Shown here: in pieces, positions 35,685 to 43,907 of the stretch
Layout of the letters: each line of letters starts with the position of its first letter
How positions within the stretch are numbered: the stretch's first letter is position 1
Assembly: GCF_947496515.1 (NCBI RefSeq)
Contig: NZ_CANMDB010000006.1
Location: forward strand, 1 to 64,000
Origin: an uncultured Roseobacter sp.
Lineage (GTDB): Bacteria > Pseudomonadota > Alphaproteobacteria > Rhodobacterales > Rhodobacteraceae
Direction of reading: 5' to 3'
DNA: 64,000 bases
The notes under the pieces: model-generated
Database searches by the model: none
Told to the model about the DNA's origin: nothing
What the model saw: only the letters and a program-made list of their open reading frames with translations
Position numbers and translations under genes: made by a program

Positions 35685-36164
35685 TCAGGTCATTTTCAGA
35701 ATGATGCAGGTGGTGGAGCCGGTCGCGTAGAGCTTGTCGTCCGTCACGCCGCGGATCTCGCCATTGGCCACGCCGGTGGACCGGCCTGCGTGATCGACCT
35801 CGCCCAGGCAGGTGATCTGGGTGCCGAGGGGGATGGCGCGGATGATGTTGATCTTGAATTCCAGCGTTGTATAGACCGATCCGCGCGGCACTTTGGTCAT
35901 GACGGCGCAGGCCATGGCGGAATCGAGCAGCGTGCCGTACCAGCCGCCGTGAACCGTGCCCATGGGGTTGGTCACCTTGAATTCCGGCGTGCCGCGAAAG
36001 ACGACGCGCCCATCGCTGACCTCGTGGAGCGCGTACCCGAGCGTTTCCCCGATGGGGGGGCCGGGGTGGTGCCCGGCCAGAATGCCTTGCATGAATTCCA
36101 GCCCTGACATGGACAGGAGCGTCTCGCGGCTCATCAGATCGGCAGGAGAGGTGGCGATGGTCAT
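35685..36164 (-). CDS. PaaI-family hotdog thioesterase
   Basis: 159 residues, with GGAG six bases before the ATG. The hotdog-fold pattern is seen: a long central helix region NPMGTVHGGWYGTLLDSAMA, in which the HGG segment and the following Asp are characteristic, and the strands TTLEFKINIIRAIPLGTQI and GRSTGVANGEIRG. The family hydrolyses acyl-CoA or aromatic acyl-CoA thioesters in the cytoplasm. The 250 bp on its left and 210 bp on its right carry no gene, so it appears monocistronic. Substrate unknown. Confidence 0.87.
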   Translation of the reverse strand: MTIATSPADLMSRETLLSMSGLEFMQGILAGHHPGPPIGETLGYALHEVSDGRVVFRGTPEFKVTNPMGTVHGGWYGTLLDSAMACAVMTKVPRGSVYTTLEFKINIIRAIPLGTQITCLGEVDHAGRSTGVANGEIRGVTDDKLYATGSTTCIILKMT

Positions 36165-36375
36165 GGTGTGCTCCGGCGATGGGTGCGGGATCGGCTATGA
36201 CCATTGGTGCCGGAAGGGCGGGGCTGTTTCAAGTGGGGACTCGGGACAGGCGATACCGGTTGTGGGCTGTCGCGGTGATAAGGGACCAAGACGCGGACCG
36301 GCATGGCGCGCGGATGGCCCTGGTTTTCTGGGATCGTTTATTGGTGGCATCCTGCGCGCGCCCGCAGCGCGGGCG

Positions 36376-37251
36376 TCAGGCTACGTCGCGCACGCCGGTC
36401 AGCGCTTGGGTCACGCCCAGGGCATGACAGATCTGGCGTGTCATCTCGGGCCGGTTCAGCGTGTAGAAATGCAGGGACTCCACGCCCTCATCGAGGAGGG
36501 TCGAGCACATCTCGGTGCAGAGCGCCGTGGCCAGGAGGTCGTGCCGGTCGTCACGGATCGCAGCCTCGAACGCCTGATCGAGCCAGGCAGGCACCTGCGT
36601 GCCGCACCGGGTGGCAAAGCGGCGGGCGTTGCCCCAGTTGACGATGGGCAGGATGCCCGGTGTGACGGGCGCCGTGATCCCGGCGGCAGCGCAGGCGTCG
36701 CGGAAGCGCAAAAAGGTCTCTGCCTCGAAAAAGAACTGGGTGATTGCTTCGGCGGCGCCTGCGTCGATCTTGGCCTTGAGCCAGTCGATATTGGCCTGCG
36801 GGCTTACCGCGTCGGGGTGGCTCTCGGGGTAGGCGCCCACGCGCAGGGTGAAAAGCTGCGTCTCGGCCAGCGCCTCCACCAGTTCCACCGCGTCGGCAAA
36901 GCCGTCGGGATGCGGGGTGAAACGGTCTTCGCCTTCGGGCGCGTCGCCGCGCAGCGCCACGATGTCGGTGACGCCGGCTGCGGCAAAGCGGCGGGCGGTG
37001 GCCAGCGTCTCTTCGCGGGTGGCGCCGACGCAGGTGAGATGCGCTGCCACCGGCAAGCGGGACGTCTTGTGCAGCGTATAAGCCGCGTCATGGGTCAGAT
37101 CCCGGGTGCTGCCGCCCGCACCGTAGGTTACCGAGAAGAAGCGCGGCGCCAGCGGTGCCAGCGCCTGGGCCGTGTCCCAGAGCTTGAAGGAGGCATCGAT
37201 GGAACGGGGCGGGAAGACTTCGAACGAGACGGCGGGGGTGGGCACAGGCAA
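36376..37251 (-). CDS. metF: 5,10-methylenetetrahydrofolate reductase
   Basis: 291 residues. It reduces methylene-THF to methyl-THF with FAD, feeding methionine synthesis. The TIM-barrel features are present: VSFEVFPPRS, FFSVTYGAGGSTR, AHLTCVG, VALRGDAPEG and QFFFEAETFLRF. The start is not ATG: the frame opens at TTG 37251, with GAGG four bases before it, or two codons later at GTG 37245 with a spacing of ten. An ATG at 37262 is out of frame. It is divergent from a MetR-type regulator gene with inverted repeats in the gap, which predicts homocysteine-dependent control. Confidence 0.93.
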   Translation of the reverse strand: MPVPTPAVSFEVFPPRSIDASFKLWDTAQALAPLAPRFFSVTYGAGGSTRDLTHDAAYTLHKTSRLPVAAHLTCVGATREETLATARRFAAAGVTDIVALRGDAPEGEDRFTPHPDGFADAVELVEALAETQLFTLRVGAYPESHPDAVSPQANIDWLKAKIDAGAAEAITQFFFEAETFLRFRDACAAAGITAPVTPGILPIVNWGNARRFATRCGTQVPAWLDQAFEAAIRDDRHDLLATALCTEMCSTLLDEGVESLHFYTLNRPEMTRQICHALGVTQALTGVRDVA

Positions 37252-37292
37252 CGATCCTCATGGTTTGCGCCCTTGTGCCACGGGGTGCTTCG

Positions 37293-37327
37293 TGAGACAA
37301 ACTCATAACTCTCATCTTTAACATGAG
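37293..37327. promoter_or_regulatory. Candidate MetR boxes between metF and metR
   Basis: TGAG-ACAAA-CTCA (37293-37305) has the spacing of the MetR consensus (TGAA-N5-TTCA), and CTCAT-N7-ATGAG (37311-37327) follows at once. Both lie in the 82-bp gap between the divergent metF and metR-like genes. Confidence 0.6.
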
Positions 37328-37333
37328 CGCTCT

Positions 37334-38239
37334 ATGCATATTGAGTTTCGACATCTGCGCACCGTGCAGGCCATTCACGAGGCGGGAGGTCTCGCGCGGG
37401 CGGCGGAGCAGCTGCATATCACCCAGTCGGCGCTGAGCCACCAGATCAAAGGGCTTGAGGATCAGGCGGGGGTCGAGCTCTTCGTGCGGCGGTCCAAACC
37501 GCTGCGGCTGTCGCCCGCGGGCATGCGCTTGCTGAAACTCGCGCGGCAGGTGTTGCCGCAATTGCAGGCACTGCAGGAGGAATTCGCGGGCCTGCGAGAC
37601 GGCAGTGCCGGGCGGATGCACATCGCCATCGAGTGTCACGCCTGTTTCGAGTGGCTGTTTCCGGTGTTGGAGCGGTTCCGCAAGACCTGGGGCGAGGTGG
37701 ATGTGGACATACGGCCGGGGCTGGCCTTTGACGCGCTGCCGGCTTTGCTGAAGGAGGAGGTGGATCTGGTCATCTCGTCCGACCCCGAGGATCTGCCGGG
37801 GGTCACATTCGTCGAACTCTTTGATTACGCGCCGGTTTTTGTCGCTGCGAGCACCCATCCGCTGGCGCGCAAACCTTTCGTGGACGCAGGGGATTTTCGC
37901 GGTGAGACCCTGATTACTTACCCGGTGGAACGCAGCCGTCTGGATGTGTTCAGCCAGCTTTTGATCCCCGCAAAGGTAGAGCCTGTCGCGATCCGGCAGG
38001 TGGAGTTGACGGCGGTGATCCTGCTGTTGGTGGCCAGCAACCGCGGCGTGTCGGTGCTGCCGGACTGGGTGGTGCGGGAGGTCAAATATTCCTCGGATTA
38101 CATCACCCGACCGCTGACGGCCAACGGCATCACGCGCAGGCTCTATGCCGCCGTGCGGGAGGGGGATCTGGACAAACGCTACATGAAAGATCTGCTGGAT
38201 CTTGCAGGCACAGAGGCGCGCAAGCTGCAGGACGCCTGA
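37334..38239 (+). CDS. metR: LysR-family regulator of methionine metabolism (MetR-like)
   Basis: 301 residues. The N-terminal winged helix is typical (RHLRTVQAIHEAGGLARAAE, then LHITQSALSHQIKGLEDQAG). The effector domain starts GRMHIAIECHACFEWLFPVL, which closely resembles E. coli MetR, and YPVERSRLDVF is also characteristic. MetR is activated by homocysteine and controls metE, metH, metF and itself. The divergent metF gene and the inverted repeats in the shared promoter support the assignment. The gene is followed after three bases by the convergent stop of bluB. Confidence 0.85.
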   Translation: MHIEFRHLRTVQAIHEAGGLARAAEQLHITQSALSHQIKGLEDQAGVELFVRRSKPLRLSPAGMRLLKLARQVLPQLQALQEEFAGLRDGSAGRMHIAIECHACFEWLFPVLERFRKTWGEVDVDIRPGLAFDALPALLKEEVDLVISSDPEDLPGVTFVELFDYAPVFVAASTHPLARKPFVDAGDFRGETLITYPVERSRLDVFSQLLIPAKVEPVAIRQVELTAVILLLVASNRGVSVLPDWVVREVKYSSDYITRPLTANGITRRLYAAVREGDLDKRYMKDLLDLAGTEARKLQDA

Positions 38240-38242
38240 GCG

Positions 38243-38866
38243 TTACCGGACCTGCCATGTGCAGCGGGTGTCTGCCTGCCAGCCTGCCTGGTGCAACAAC
38301 GGCGTGTCCGACGTGGTTTGCGGGTGGCCAAGGCACAGATAGCCCGTCAGTGCCCATGTGGCAGGCGCGTCGAGGATGCGGTGGACCTCGACCGGATCGA
38401 GGATCGACACCCATCCCAACCCGAGGTTTTCCGCCCGCGCCGCGAGCCAGAGCGTGTGGATGGCCATGACCGTGGAATAGCTCAGGGTTTCGGGCATGGT
38501 CTGACGACCCAGGCCGCGGCCCTCGGCCACTGCCAGATCGGTGAAAACAGCCAGATGCACCGGTGCCTCGCGCAGGCCCGCGAGTTTCAGTGCGAGATAG
38601 TCGCGTTGTGCTGCGTCCTCATACGCCTGTGCTGCCGCGGCGTTGCAAGCGTCAAAGCTGGCGATGACTTCTGCGCGCCTTTGGGCGTTTTCCACCTGCA
38701 GCACGCGCCAGGGGCGGGCGTTTCCCACCGAGGGCGCATGCTCCATGCTGCGTTGCAGGCGGGTCAGACAGGCAGGATCCACCGGGTCGGGCCGGAAATG
38801 GCGTACATCCCGCCGCCAGATCAGCAGGTCTTGCAGTGCTGTGCGGTGGCTCTGGCGCATCTGCAT
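38243..38866 (-). CDS. bluB: 5,6-dimethylbenzimidazole synthase
   Basis: 207 residues from ATG at 38866 (MQMRQSHRTALQDLL). BluB is a flavin-destroying nitroreductase-fold enzyme that converts FMNH2 with O2 into dimethylbenzimidazole, the lower ligand of B12. Typical features are visible: WRRDVRHFRPDPVDPACLTRL at the FMN phosphate site, MEHAPSVGNARPWR, and the C-terminal AENLGLGWVSILDP. The catalytic Asp position falls in the segment near the FMN ring but I do not assign it by number. It is the last gene of the ccmI-ruvX-DUF1289-bluB run on the minus strand, 31 bp after DUF1289. Confidence 0.9.
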   Translation of the reverse strand: MQMRQSHRTALQDLLIWRRDVRHFRPDPVDPACLTRLQRSMEHAPSVGNARPWRVLQVENAQRRAEVIASFDACNAAAAQAYEDAAQRDYLALKLAGLREAPVHLAVFTDLAVAEGRGLGRQTMPETLSYSTVMAIHTLWLAARAENLGLGWVSILDPVEVHRILDAPATWALTGYLCLGHPQTTSDTPLLHQAGWQADTRCTWQVR

Positions 38867-38897
38867 GGGTATTGAACCTCGACCGGGACAGGCGGCG

Positions 38898-39128
38898 TCA
38901 GCGCTTGAGCCGTGCTGCGCGACCACCGCGCCGCTGGGTGATCTGGCCTTGCCGCGTGGGCAGCTCTGCCATCACGGCGCGGCGCGTTTCGGGTGTCATG
39001 CTGGACCAGTCGGTGATCTCTTCGATCGAGCGCAGACAGCCGGTGCAGAGCCGCGCCTGAGGGTGGATCACGCAGACCTTGATGCAGGGGCTCTCGACCT
39101 CGTTGCGGCGCCAGACGTCGTCGGTCAT
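38898..39128 (-). CDS. DUF1289 cysteine-rich small protein
   Basis: 76 residues. The ATG overlaps the ruvX stop as ATGA. The DUF1289 pattern is clear: SPCIKVCVIHPQARLCTGCL with four Cys, followed by RSIEEITDWSSM. The Cys spacing suggests an iron-sulfur or zinc site, but the function is unknown. The C-terminal tail is basic (RRGGRAARLKR). It belongs to a tightly packed operon with ccmI, ruvX and bluB. Confidence 0.88.
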   Translation of the reverse strand: MTDDVWRRNEVESPCIKVCVIHPQARLCTGCLRSIEEITDWSSMTPETRRAVMAELPTRQGQITQRRGGRAARLKR

Positions 39129-39619
39129 GCTTGTATCCCTTGCTGTCGTCTCAGTGCGCTCAGCCGGTCGAGCGCGCCTTGCAGAATGTAGCCCGCGGCC
39201 ACGTGATCGATGACTTCGGCGCGGCGGCGGCGCGAGGTGTCGGCCTCCAGCAGCGCGCGCTCGGCGGCGACGGTGGACAGGCGTTCGTCCCAGAAGGTGA
39301 TCGGCAGGTCCAATCCCGCCTGACCCGCAAGGTTGCGGGCAAAGGCGCGGGTGGACTGGCATCGCGGCCCCTCGGAGCCGTCCATGTTGCGTGGCAGACC
39401 CAGCACCAGCCCGCCGATGGTGCGGGCTGTCAGGATCTCTGCGAGCCTGGCTGCGTCCTGCCCGAACTTGCGACGCTTGATCGTCTCCAGCGGGGTGGCG
39501 ATGGACAGCAGCGTGTCGGAGACGGCGACGCCGATGGTGACCGTGCCCAGATCGAGCCCGGCGAGGCCCCGGCCCGCAGGGAGCGCGGCGCTGAAGTCGG
39601 CGAAATCCTCGAATATCAT
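39125..39619 (-). CDS. ruvX: Pre-16S rRNA nuclease/Holliday junction resolvase-like RuvX
   Basis: 164 residues, the family length. The RNase H-like fold starts GLAGLDLGTVTIGVAVSD with the catalytic Asp, GGLVLGLPRNMDGSEGPRC is the second signature, and DLPITFWDERLSTVAAERAL and VIDHVAAGYILQ supply further acidic residues. YqgF/RuvX matures the 5' end of 16S rRNA. Both ends overlap neighbours by four bases (ATGA with ccmI and with DUF1289), showing translational coupling. Confidence 0.93.
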   Translation of the reverse strand: MIFEDFADFSAALPAGRGLAGLDLGTVTIGVAVSDTLLSIATPLETIKRRKFGQDAARLAEILTARTIGGLVLGLPRNMDGSEGPRCQSTRAFARNLAGQAGLDLPITFWDERLSTVAAERALLEADTSRRRRAEVIDHVAAGYILQGALDRLSALRRQQGIQA

Positions 39620-40848
39620 TCGACCACCTGCGCCCGGCGCCCGGCCCGCAGCAAGAGATCCAGCGCGCGGGTGTCCTCGGCAAAGACCACGACGGCGTTG
39701 TCATAGACGGCGCGGGCCTGACCGTATTGGCCCAGAACGCCCAGGGCGGTGATCAGCTGGGCCCAGTCCTCCACCGGGCCGCCTTCGGTGGCCAGCCGGT
39801 CGGACAGACCGCTCACCATGCTCTGGATCATCTCCATGCGGGCGGCGGGGCTAAGGTCTTCGGCGGCCTCGATATCGGCCGCATCGGGCCCGCGCCCGGC
39901 GCCGATCTCGGGCAGCTGGTAGGTGACGCCCGCGCGAAAGGCCATGTCCTCGATCTGGTTCAGGATCGGCGGGATCCAGGGTGCGCTCTCAGGTCCTTCG
40001 CGCAGCAGCCTGTCCCACATGCGAAAGGCGGTATCGGGCCGCCCGGTCTGAGCCATCATGAGCCCCACATAGTAGCGCGCGGTGCCCTGGGTCGGGTCCA
40101 GTGCGAGCGACCGGGTGACAGCGCTCTCGGCCTCAGGCGAGACATAGCCACCCGCGGCCAGCACCAGCATATCGGCGTAGTTGGCAAAATCCCCGGCGGT
40201 GGCCTCGTCCCCCTTGAGCGCGATGACCCGGGCCTGCGCACGGTGAGCGGCACGGAAATTGCCCAGATTGGCCTCGTTCTGGGCCAGCAGCATCTGGCCT
40301 TGCAGATCATCGGGGCGGTTTTCGACGGTGGCGCGCAGGCGGTTGACGAGTGCGAGATAATCCGGGCTGACCTCGGCGGGGTCGGTCGCCTCCGGCATGC
40401 CCGCTTCGGCCTGTGCCTGGGTGGGCCTGTCGGCGCGCGCCGTCTCGGCAAGGGCGATGCGGTCGGCCAGTGCCAGATCGCCGTAGCCCGGCGCGCCGAT
40501 CTGAAGATACAGCGCCACGCTGCCCGCAGCCAGGATCACCACGAGAACCGCGCCGGTCAGCGCTGGCGCACCGCGGGTTGCATCCCCCTGCGCGCCGCTT
40601 TGTTGCAATGCCGCGTCGGCGGCCAGGATGCGGCGCGACACCTCTGCGCGCACCCGTTCGGCATCCGCCGCGCTGACGATGCCGCGGGCGAGATCACGCT
40701 CCACTTCGCGCAGCTGGTCGCGGTAGACGCGCAGGTCATAGGCAGCAGGGGGCAGCGCCGTGCCGCGGGCCGGGGCGCGCAGGCCGAGTGCCAGCAGGAT
40801 GGCCACCCCCACCGCGAGACTGCCCGCTAGAATCCAGAATATCGTCAT
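39616..40848 (-). CDS. ccmI: Cytochrome c biogenesis protein CcmI
   Basis: 410 residues from ATG at 40848 (MTIFWILAGSLAVGVAILL), preceded by GAGGGAG; the open frame upstream to 41067 lies in the promoter region of soxB and is discarded. Two membrane helices flank a cytoplasmic zipper-like segment (YDLRVYRDQLREVERDLARG), as in CcmI of Rhodobacter. The periplasmic C-terminal part contains tetratricopeptide-type repeats (NEANLGNFRAAHRAQARV and later GTARYYVGLMMAQTGRPDTA). CcmI hands apocytochrome c to the haem ligation complex. It heads the ccmI-ruvX-DUF1289-bluB operon and is divergent from soxB. Confidence 0.9.
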   Translation of the reverse strand: MTIFWILAGSLAVGVAILLALGLRAPARGTALPPAAYDLRVYRDQLREVERDLARGIVSAADAERVRAEVSRRILAADAALQQSGAQGDATRGAPALTGAVLVVILAAGSVALYLQIGAPGYGDLALADRIALAETARADRPTQAQAEAGMPEATDPAEVSPDYLALVNRLRATVENRPDDLQGQMLLAQNEANLGNFRAAHRAQARVIALKGDEATAGDFANYADMLVLAAGGYVSPEAESAVTRSLALDPTQGTARYYVGLMMAQTGRPDTAFRMWDRLLREGPESAPWIPPILNQIEDMAFRAGVTYQLPEIGAGRGPDAADIEAAEDLSPAARMEMIQSMVSGLSDRLATEGGPVEDWAQLITALGVLGQYGQARAVYDNAVVVFAEDTRALDLLLRAGRRAQVVE

Positions 40849-41025
40849 GCCTGCCCGCTCCCTCTGCCTCTCACTTAGCGATCCCGGCGGGGGTGCAAAA
40901 GGGGCAAGGCGCAGGTTTTCCGCGGCGAAGCATCGCAATTGCCAGCCATGTCGCAAACCCGTTAAAAAACGCCGCGCGGGGTCTGGCGGATTTTGCAGGC
41001 TCAAGCAGAACGATAGCACCGGGGG

Positions 41026-41039
41026 CGGACGCGCGTCCG
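41026..41039. promoter_or_regulatory. 14-bp palindrome upstream of soxB
   Basis: CGGACGCGCGTCCG is a perfect palindrome ending 26 bp before the soxB ATG (41066), in the 217-bp gap between the divergent ccmI and soxB. It may be an operator or a 5' hairpin. The gap otherwise holds no obvious element. Confidence 0.4.
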
Positions 41040-41065
41040 GCCGACCGAAATGGGGTGACTGGGCC

Positions 41066-42310
41066 ATGAAACGCTATTCCGTCTTTGCCGTCGCGCGCGA
41101 AGCGATGCGCCATCATATGGGATGGGAACGGGCGTGGCGCGCGGCGCAGCCCAAAGAGCGCTACGATGTGATCATCATTGGCGCTGGCGGGCACGGTCTG
41201 GCCACGGCCTATTATCTTGGCAAGCGCTACGGCGTGCGCAAGGTCGCCATTCTGGAGAAGGGCTGGCTGGGGGGCGGTAACACCGGACGCAATACCACGA
41301 TCATTCGCAGCAACTATCTACAGGATCCCTCTGCGGCGCTCTACGAAAAATCCCGCAGCCTGTACGAGACCATGTCTCAGGATCTGAACTATAACGTCAT
41401 GTTCAGCCCCCGCGGGGTGATCATGCTGGCGCAGACGCACCATGAGGTGCGCGGTTACCAGCGGACAGCGCACGCCAATGCGCTGCAGGGGGTCAAGACG
41501 GAGTTTATCAGCCCCCGCCGTGTCAAGGAGCTGGTGCCGATCATCAACATCGACGGGCCACGCTACCCGGTGCTGGGCGGGCTCTGGCAGGCGCGCGGTG
41601 GTACGGCGCGGCACGATGCGGTGGCCTGGGGCTACGCGCGGGCGTGTTCGGACATGGGCATGGACGTCATTCAGCAGTGCGAGGTCACGGACGTGCGCCG
41701 CGAAGGGGGCCGTGTGGTGGGCGTGGACACCACCAAGGGCGCCATCGGGTGCGACAAGCTGGGCATCGTCGTGGCGGGGAACTCGGGGCATGTCGCGGGG
41801 CTGGCCGGGTTCCGGCTGCCCATCGAGAGCGTGGCGCTGCAGGCGCTGGTCAGCGAGCCGGTGAAGCCCTGCATGGACGTGGTCGTGATGGCCAATACGG
41901 TGCACGGCTACATGAGCCAGTCAGACAAGGGCGAGATGGTGATCGGTGGCGGCACCGACGGCTATAACAACTACACGCAACGCGGGTCATTTCACCATAT
42001 CGAGGAGACCGTGCGCGCGCTGGTGGAGACCTTTCCCATGATCAGCCGCCTCAAGATGCTGCGGCAGTGGGGCGGGATCGTGGATGTGACCGGTGACCGC
42101 TCGCCCATCCTGTCGAAAACGCCCGTCGAGGGGGTTTTCATCAACTGTGGCTGGGGCACGGGCGGGTTCAAGGCGACGCCCGGTTCCGGCTGGGCCATGG
42201 CGGAGCTGATCCACAAGGGGCACGGGCCGCTGACCGATGCGTTCGGGCTGGAGCGTTTTCGCGAGGGGCGCTTTATCGACGAAAGCGTGGCCGCAGGGGT
42301 GGCGCATTGA
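41066..42310 (+). CDS. soxB: Sarcosine oxidase beta subunit
   Basis: 414 residues. With the alpha, gamma and delta subunits it forms the heterotetrameric enzyme that oxidises sarcosine to glycine, H2O2 and, with THF, methylene-THF. The FAD-binding VIIIGAGGHGLATAYYLGKR is at the N-terminal third, GGGNTGRNTTIIRSNY follows, and His183 in ARHDAVAWGYAR lies where the covalent FMN is attached in characterised beta subunits. The C-terminus has the dinucleotide-fold closing GWGTGGFKATPGSG. Unlike the usual soxBDAG order with tight spacing, soxD is about 1.2 kb away, and three small genes intervene. Confidence 0.95.
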   Translation: MKRYSVFAVAREAMRHHMGWERAWRAAQPKERYDVIIIGAGGHGLATAYYLGKRYGVRKVAILEKGWLGGGNTGRNTTIIRSNYLQDPSAALYEKSRSLYETMSQDLNYNVMFSPRGVIMLAQTHHEVRGYQRTAHANALQGVKTEFISPRRVKELVPIINIDGPRYPVLGGLWQARGGTARHDAVAWGYARACSDMGMDVIQQCEVTDVRREGGRVVGVDTTKGAIGCDKLGIVVAGNSGHVAGLAGFRLPIESVALQALVSEPVKPCMDVVVMANTVHGYMSQSDKGEMVIGGGTDGYNNYTQRGSFHHIEETVRALVETFPMISRLKMLRQWGGIVDVTGDRSPILSKTPVEGVFINCGWGTGGFKATPGSGWAMAELIHKGHGPLTDAFGLERFREGRFIDESVAAGVAH

Positions 42311-42525
42311 TGCGGGTCGGTGTGGCCTGCAGCGCAGCTGCGAGATCAGGCCGGCGTGTATTTTTACGCCCGGGTGGTGCGGTGCACGAAATCCAGGCCG
42401 GTTTATCCGCTACTGCATCGGTCAGCGCCTCAAAGCGCGGAAATGAAGGTCGCTTGCGCGCGAACGACAGGCCAGGCTCACAGGTAGTTCCTTGCGGTGC
42501 GTTGTCGGCTGATACCCTGCGCGGC

Positions 42526-42714
42526 TCAGCTGTCCTGCGTCTTGCGCCCTTCGCCCGCAGCGCTGCCAAAGGCGATCAGGTTGCTGACGTCGATCTCGCG
42601 TCCGCCGCGGGCGGCCTTGCGGGCCGCGATCCCGCGTCGTTCCAAGACCAGCATCACCACCGCCCCTGCGGCAATCACACCGAAAACCACCATCGCAATC
42701 GTTGCTTCGCTCAT
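42526..42714 (-). CDS. Small single-helix membrane protein, antisense to the sox genes
   Basis: 62 residues from ATG at 42714 (MSEATIAMVVFGVIAAGAVV). One N-terminal membrane helix is followed by a basic stretch (LERRGIAARKAARGGREID) and a polar tail. A GTG nine bases upstream is an alternative start; AGAGG lies ten bases before the ATG. It reads opposite to soxB and soxD, starting 144 bp from a plus-strand small membrane gene, so the two may share a promoter region. No family recognised. Confidence 0.6.
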   Translation of the reverse strand: MSEATIAMVVFGVIAAGAVVMLVLERRGIAARKAARGGREIDVSNLIAFGSAAGEGRKTQDS

Positions 42715-42857
42715 AAAATACACCCTCTGTGCTGTTTGGCTCCTATTCTAGCGCGATCCTCACGGCTTGGCGACCGGGCGCGTGCGGTGTTTTTTGGGAA
42801 CATGTGTGCAGGACCTCGCGTTCACTCTCCGATCGCAATGCGAAAAGGAGAAAGAAC

Positions 42858-43037
42858 ATGGCTGATCAATCCAACACATCTTCGGGCGGTAACACCGGTC
42901 TTGCCTTTGTCGTCGGTATGCTTGTCGTGGTGGTCGGGGTCCTCGCCTACTTCATGCTGGCAGATGGCGCCGGTCTCGCGGTCGAGGGTCCGGACAGCGC
43001 GCTGGAAGGTGCCGCAGAGGCCATCTCCGACGGCTGA
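42858..43037 (+). CDS. Small membrane protein between soxB and soxD (1)
   Basis: 59 residues, MADQSNTSSGGNTGLAFVV and so on, with AAGGAG seven bases before the ATG at 42858. A polar, Ser/Gly-rich N-terminus, one Val-rich membrane helix, then an acidic Ala/Gly-rich tail ending AAEAISDG, predicted outside. It resembles the next gene (43230) in layout: MAD start, one helix, acidic or Ala-rich tail. A large hairpin (43045-43091) follows the stop at once. No known function; a role with the sox genes is only suggested by position. Confidence 0.65.
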   Translation: MADQSNTSSGGNTGLAFVVGMLVVVVGVLAYFMLADGAGLAVEGPDSALEGAAEAISDG

Positions 43038-43044
43038 CGATCAG

Positions 43045-43091
43045 GCAGTGTCCGCCGCGACAGCTCCTTGGGGACGCGCGGCGGACACTGC
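43045..43091. terminator. Hairpin with a 15-bp perfect stem
   Basis: GCAGTGTCCGCCGCG (43045-43059) pairs perfectly with CGCGGCGGACACTGC (43077-43091) across 17 bases. It starts eight bases after the stop of the small gene at 42858-43037. There is no T-run, so it may stabilise or attenuate the transcript rather than terminate it. Confidence 0.55.
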
Positions 43092-43229
43092 AAGCCCATC
43101 GGCGCCATTTAGCCAATGGATCAAGGCAATTCCGGCCCCCTGCCGCCGAAACAAACCGGGGATTTTCGCCGATATTGCGACCCGTTTCCCAGCCGCCACA
43201 CTGGCCTCCCGTAACAAGGAGACTGATAA

Positions 43230-43430
43230 ATGGCTGACTATACGACACAGACAAACGACGGTGTCAGTGGCAAAGGCATCTTCATCGCGCTCGTGGTTAT
43301 CGGCGCGTTCATCTTCCTGCTTGCCATCGTCGGCACCAGCAGTGTGCCCCCCGGGGAAGGCGACGCGACAGCGCCCGCCGCCATCGAGAGCGCACCTGCG
43401 GAGCCCGCAGCACCCGCTGTCATCGAATAA
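43230..43430 (+). CDS. Small membrane protein between soxB and soxD (2)
   Basis: 66 residues, MADYTTQTNDGVSGKGIFIA at the start, with AAGGAG eight bases upstream. A single membrane helix (FIALVVIGAFIFLLAIVG) and an Ala/Pro/Glu tail (AAIESAPAEPAAPAVIE). Same layout as the protein at 42858-43037, so possibly an ancient duplicate. It is followed by a strong terminator (43458-43486) just before soxD, so this unit is transcribed separately from soxDAG. Function unknown. Confidence 0.65.
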   Translation: MADYTTQTNDGVSGKGIFIALVVIGAFIFLLAIVGTSSVPPGEGDATAPAAIESAPAEPAAPAVIE

Positions 43431-43457
43431 CACCGACCACCACCCCCTCACCGCATC

Positions 43458-43486
43458 AGGCGGGCGTCCTCTGGCGCCCGCCTTTT
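43458..43486 (+). terminator. Rho-independent terminator directly before soxD
   Basis: AGGCGGGCG (43458-43466) pairs with CGCCCGCCT (43475-43483) around eight bases and is followed by TTTTT. It ends 32 bp before the soxD ATG, so transcription from soxB or the small genes is likely stopped here and soxDAG needs its own promoter or read-through. Confidence 0.85.
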
Positions 43487-43517
43487 TGCGTTGCCTGCCC
43501 GCAAAGGGAGCCTGCAT

Positions 43518-43847
43518 ATGCTCATTCTGACCTGTCCCGTGTGTGGCGTGACCTCCGAGGAAACCGAATTCCACGCCGGTGGTGAGGCGCATCTGACCCG
43601 CGTGGGTCCCGCTGGCGATGAAGAGGCGTTCGGTGACTATCTCTTCACACGGGAGAACCCGCGCGGCGTGCATTTCGAGCGCTGGCGCCACGTCTACGGC
43701 TGCGGCAAGTGGTTTCACGCGGCGCGTTGCACCACCACGCTGGAGGTCTTCGGCACCTATTCCGCGCAGACCACCGAGCCACCTCAGGCGATCCGCGACC
43801 GCATCTCCCAAAAGCGACCGGGCTGGATCTGGAGAGATTTCGCATGA
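43518..43847 (+). CDS. soxD: Sarcosine oxidase delta subunit
   Basis: 109 residues from ATG at 43518, preceded by GGGAG. The delta subunit is the zinc-binding small subunit of the tetramer. Visible: the N-terminal CPVCG pair (Cys6, Cys9), and the later CGKWFHAARC stretch with Cys and His, matching the zinc ligands of the family. The FTRENPRGVHFERWRHVYGC segment is highly typical. It is followed by soxA after 60 bp. The terminator just upstream separates it from soxB. Confidence 0.93.
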   Translation: MLILTCPVCGVTSEETEFHAGGEAHLTRVGPAGDEEAFGDYLFTRENPRGVHFERWRHVYGCGKWFHAARCTTTLEVFGTYSAQTTEPPQAIRDRISQKRPGWIWRDFA

Positions 43848-43907
43848 TGTTTCACCTTGCCAAAAAAACTCAAATCCCCCTGGCTCAACCAAGCGGACCG
43901 ACCGACC

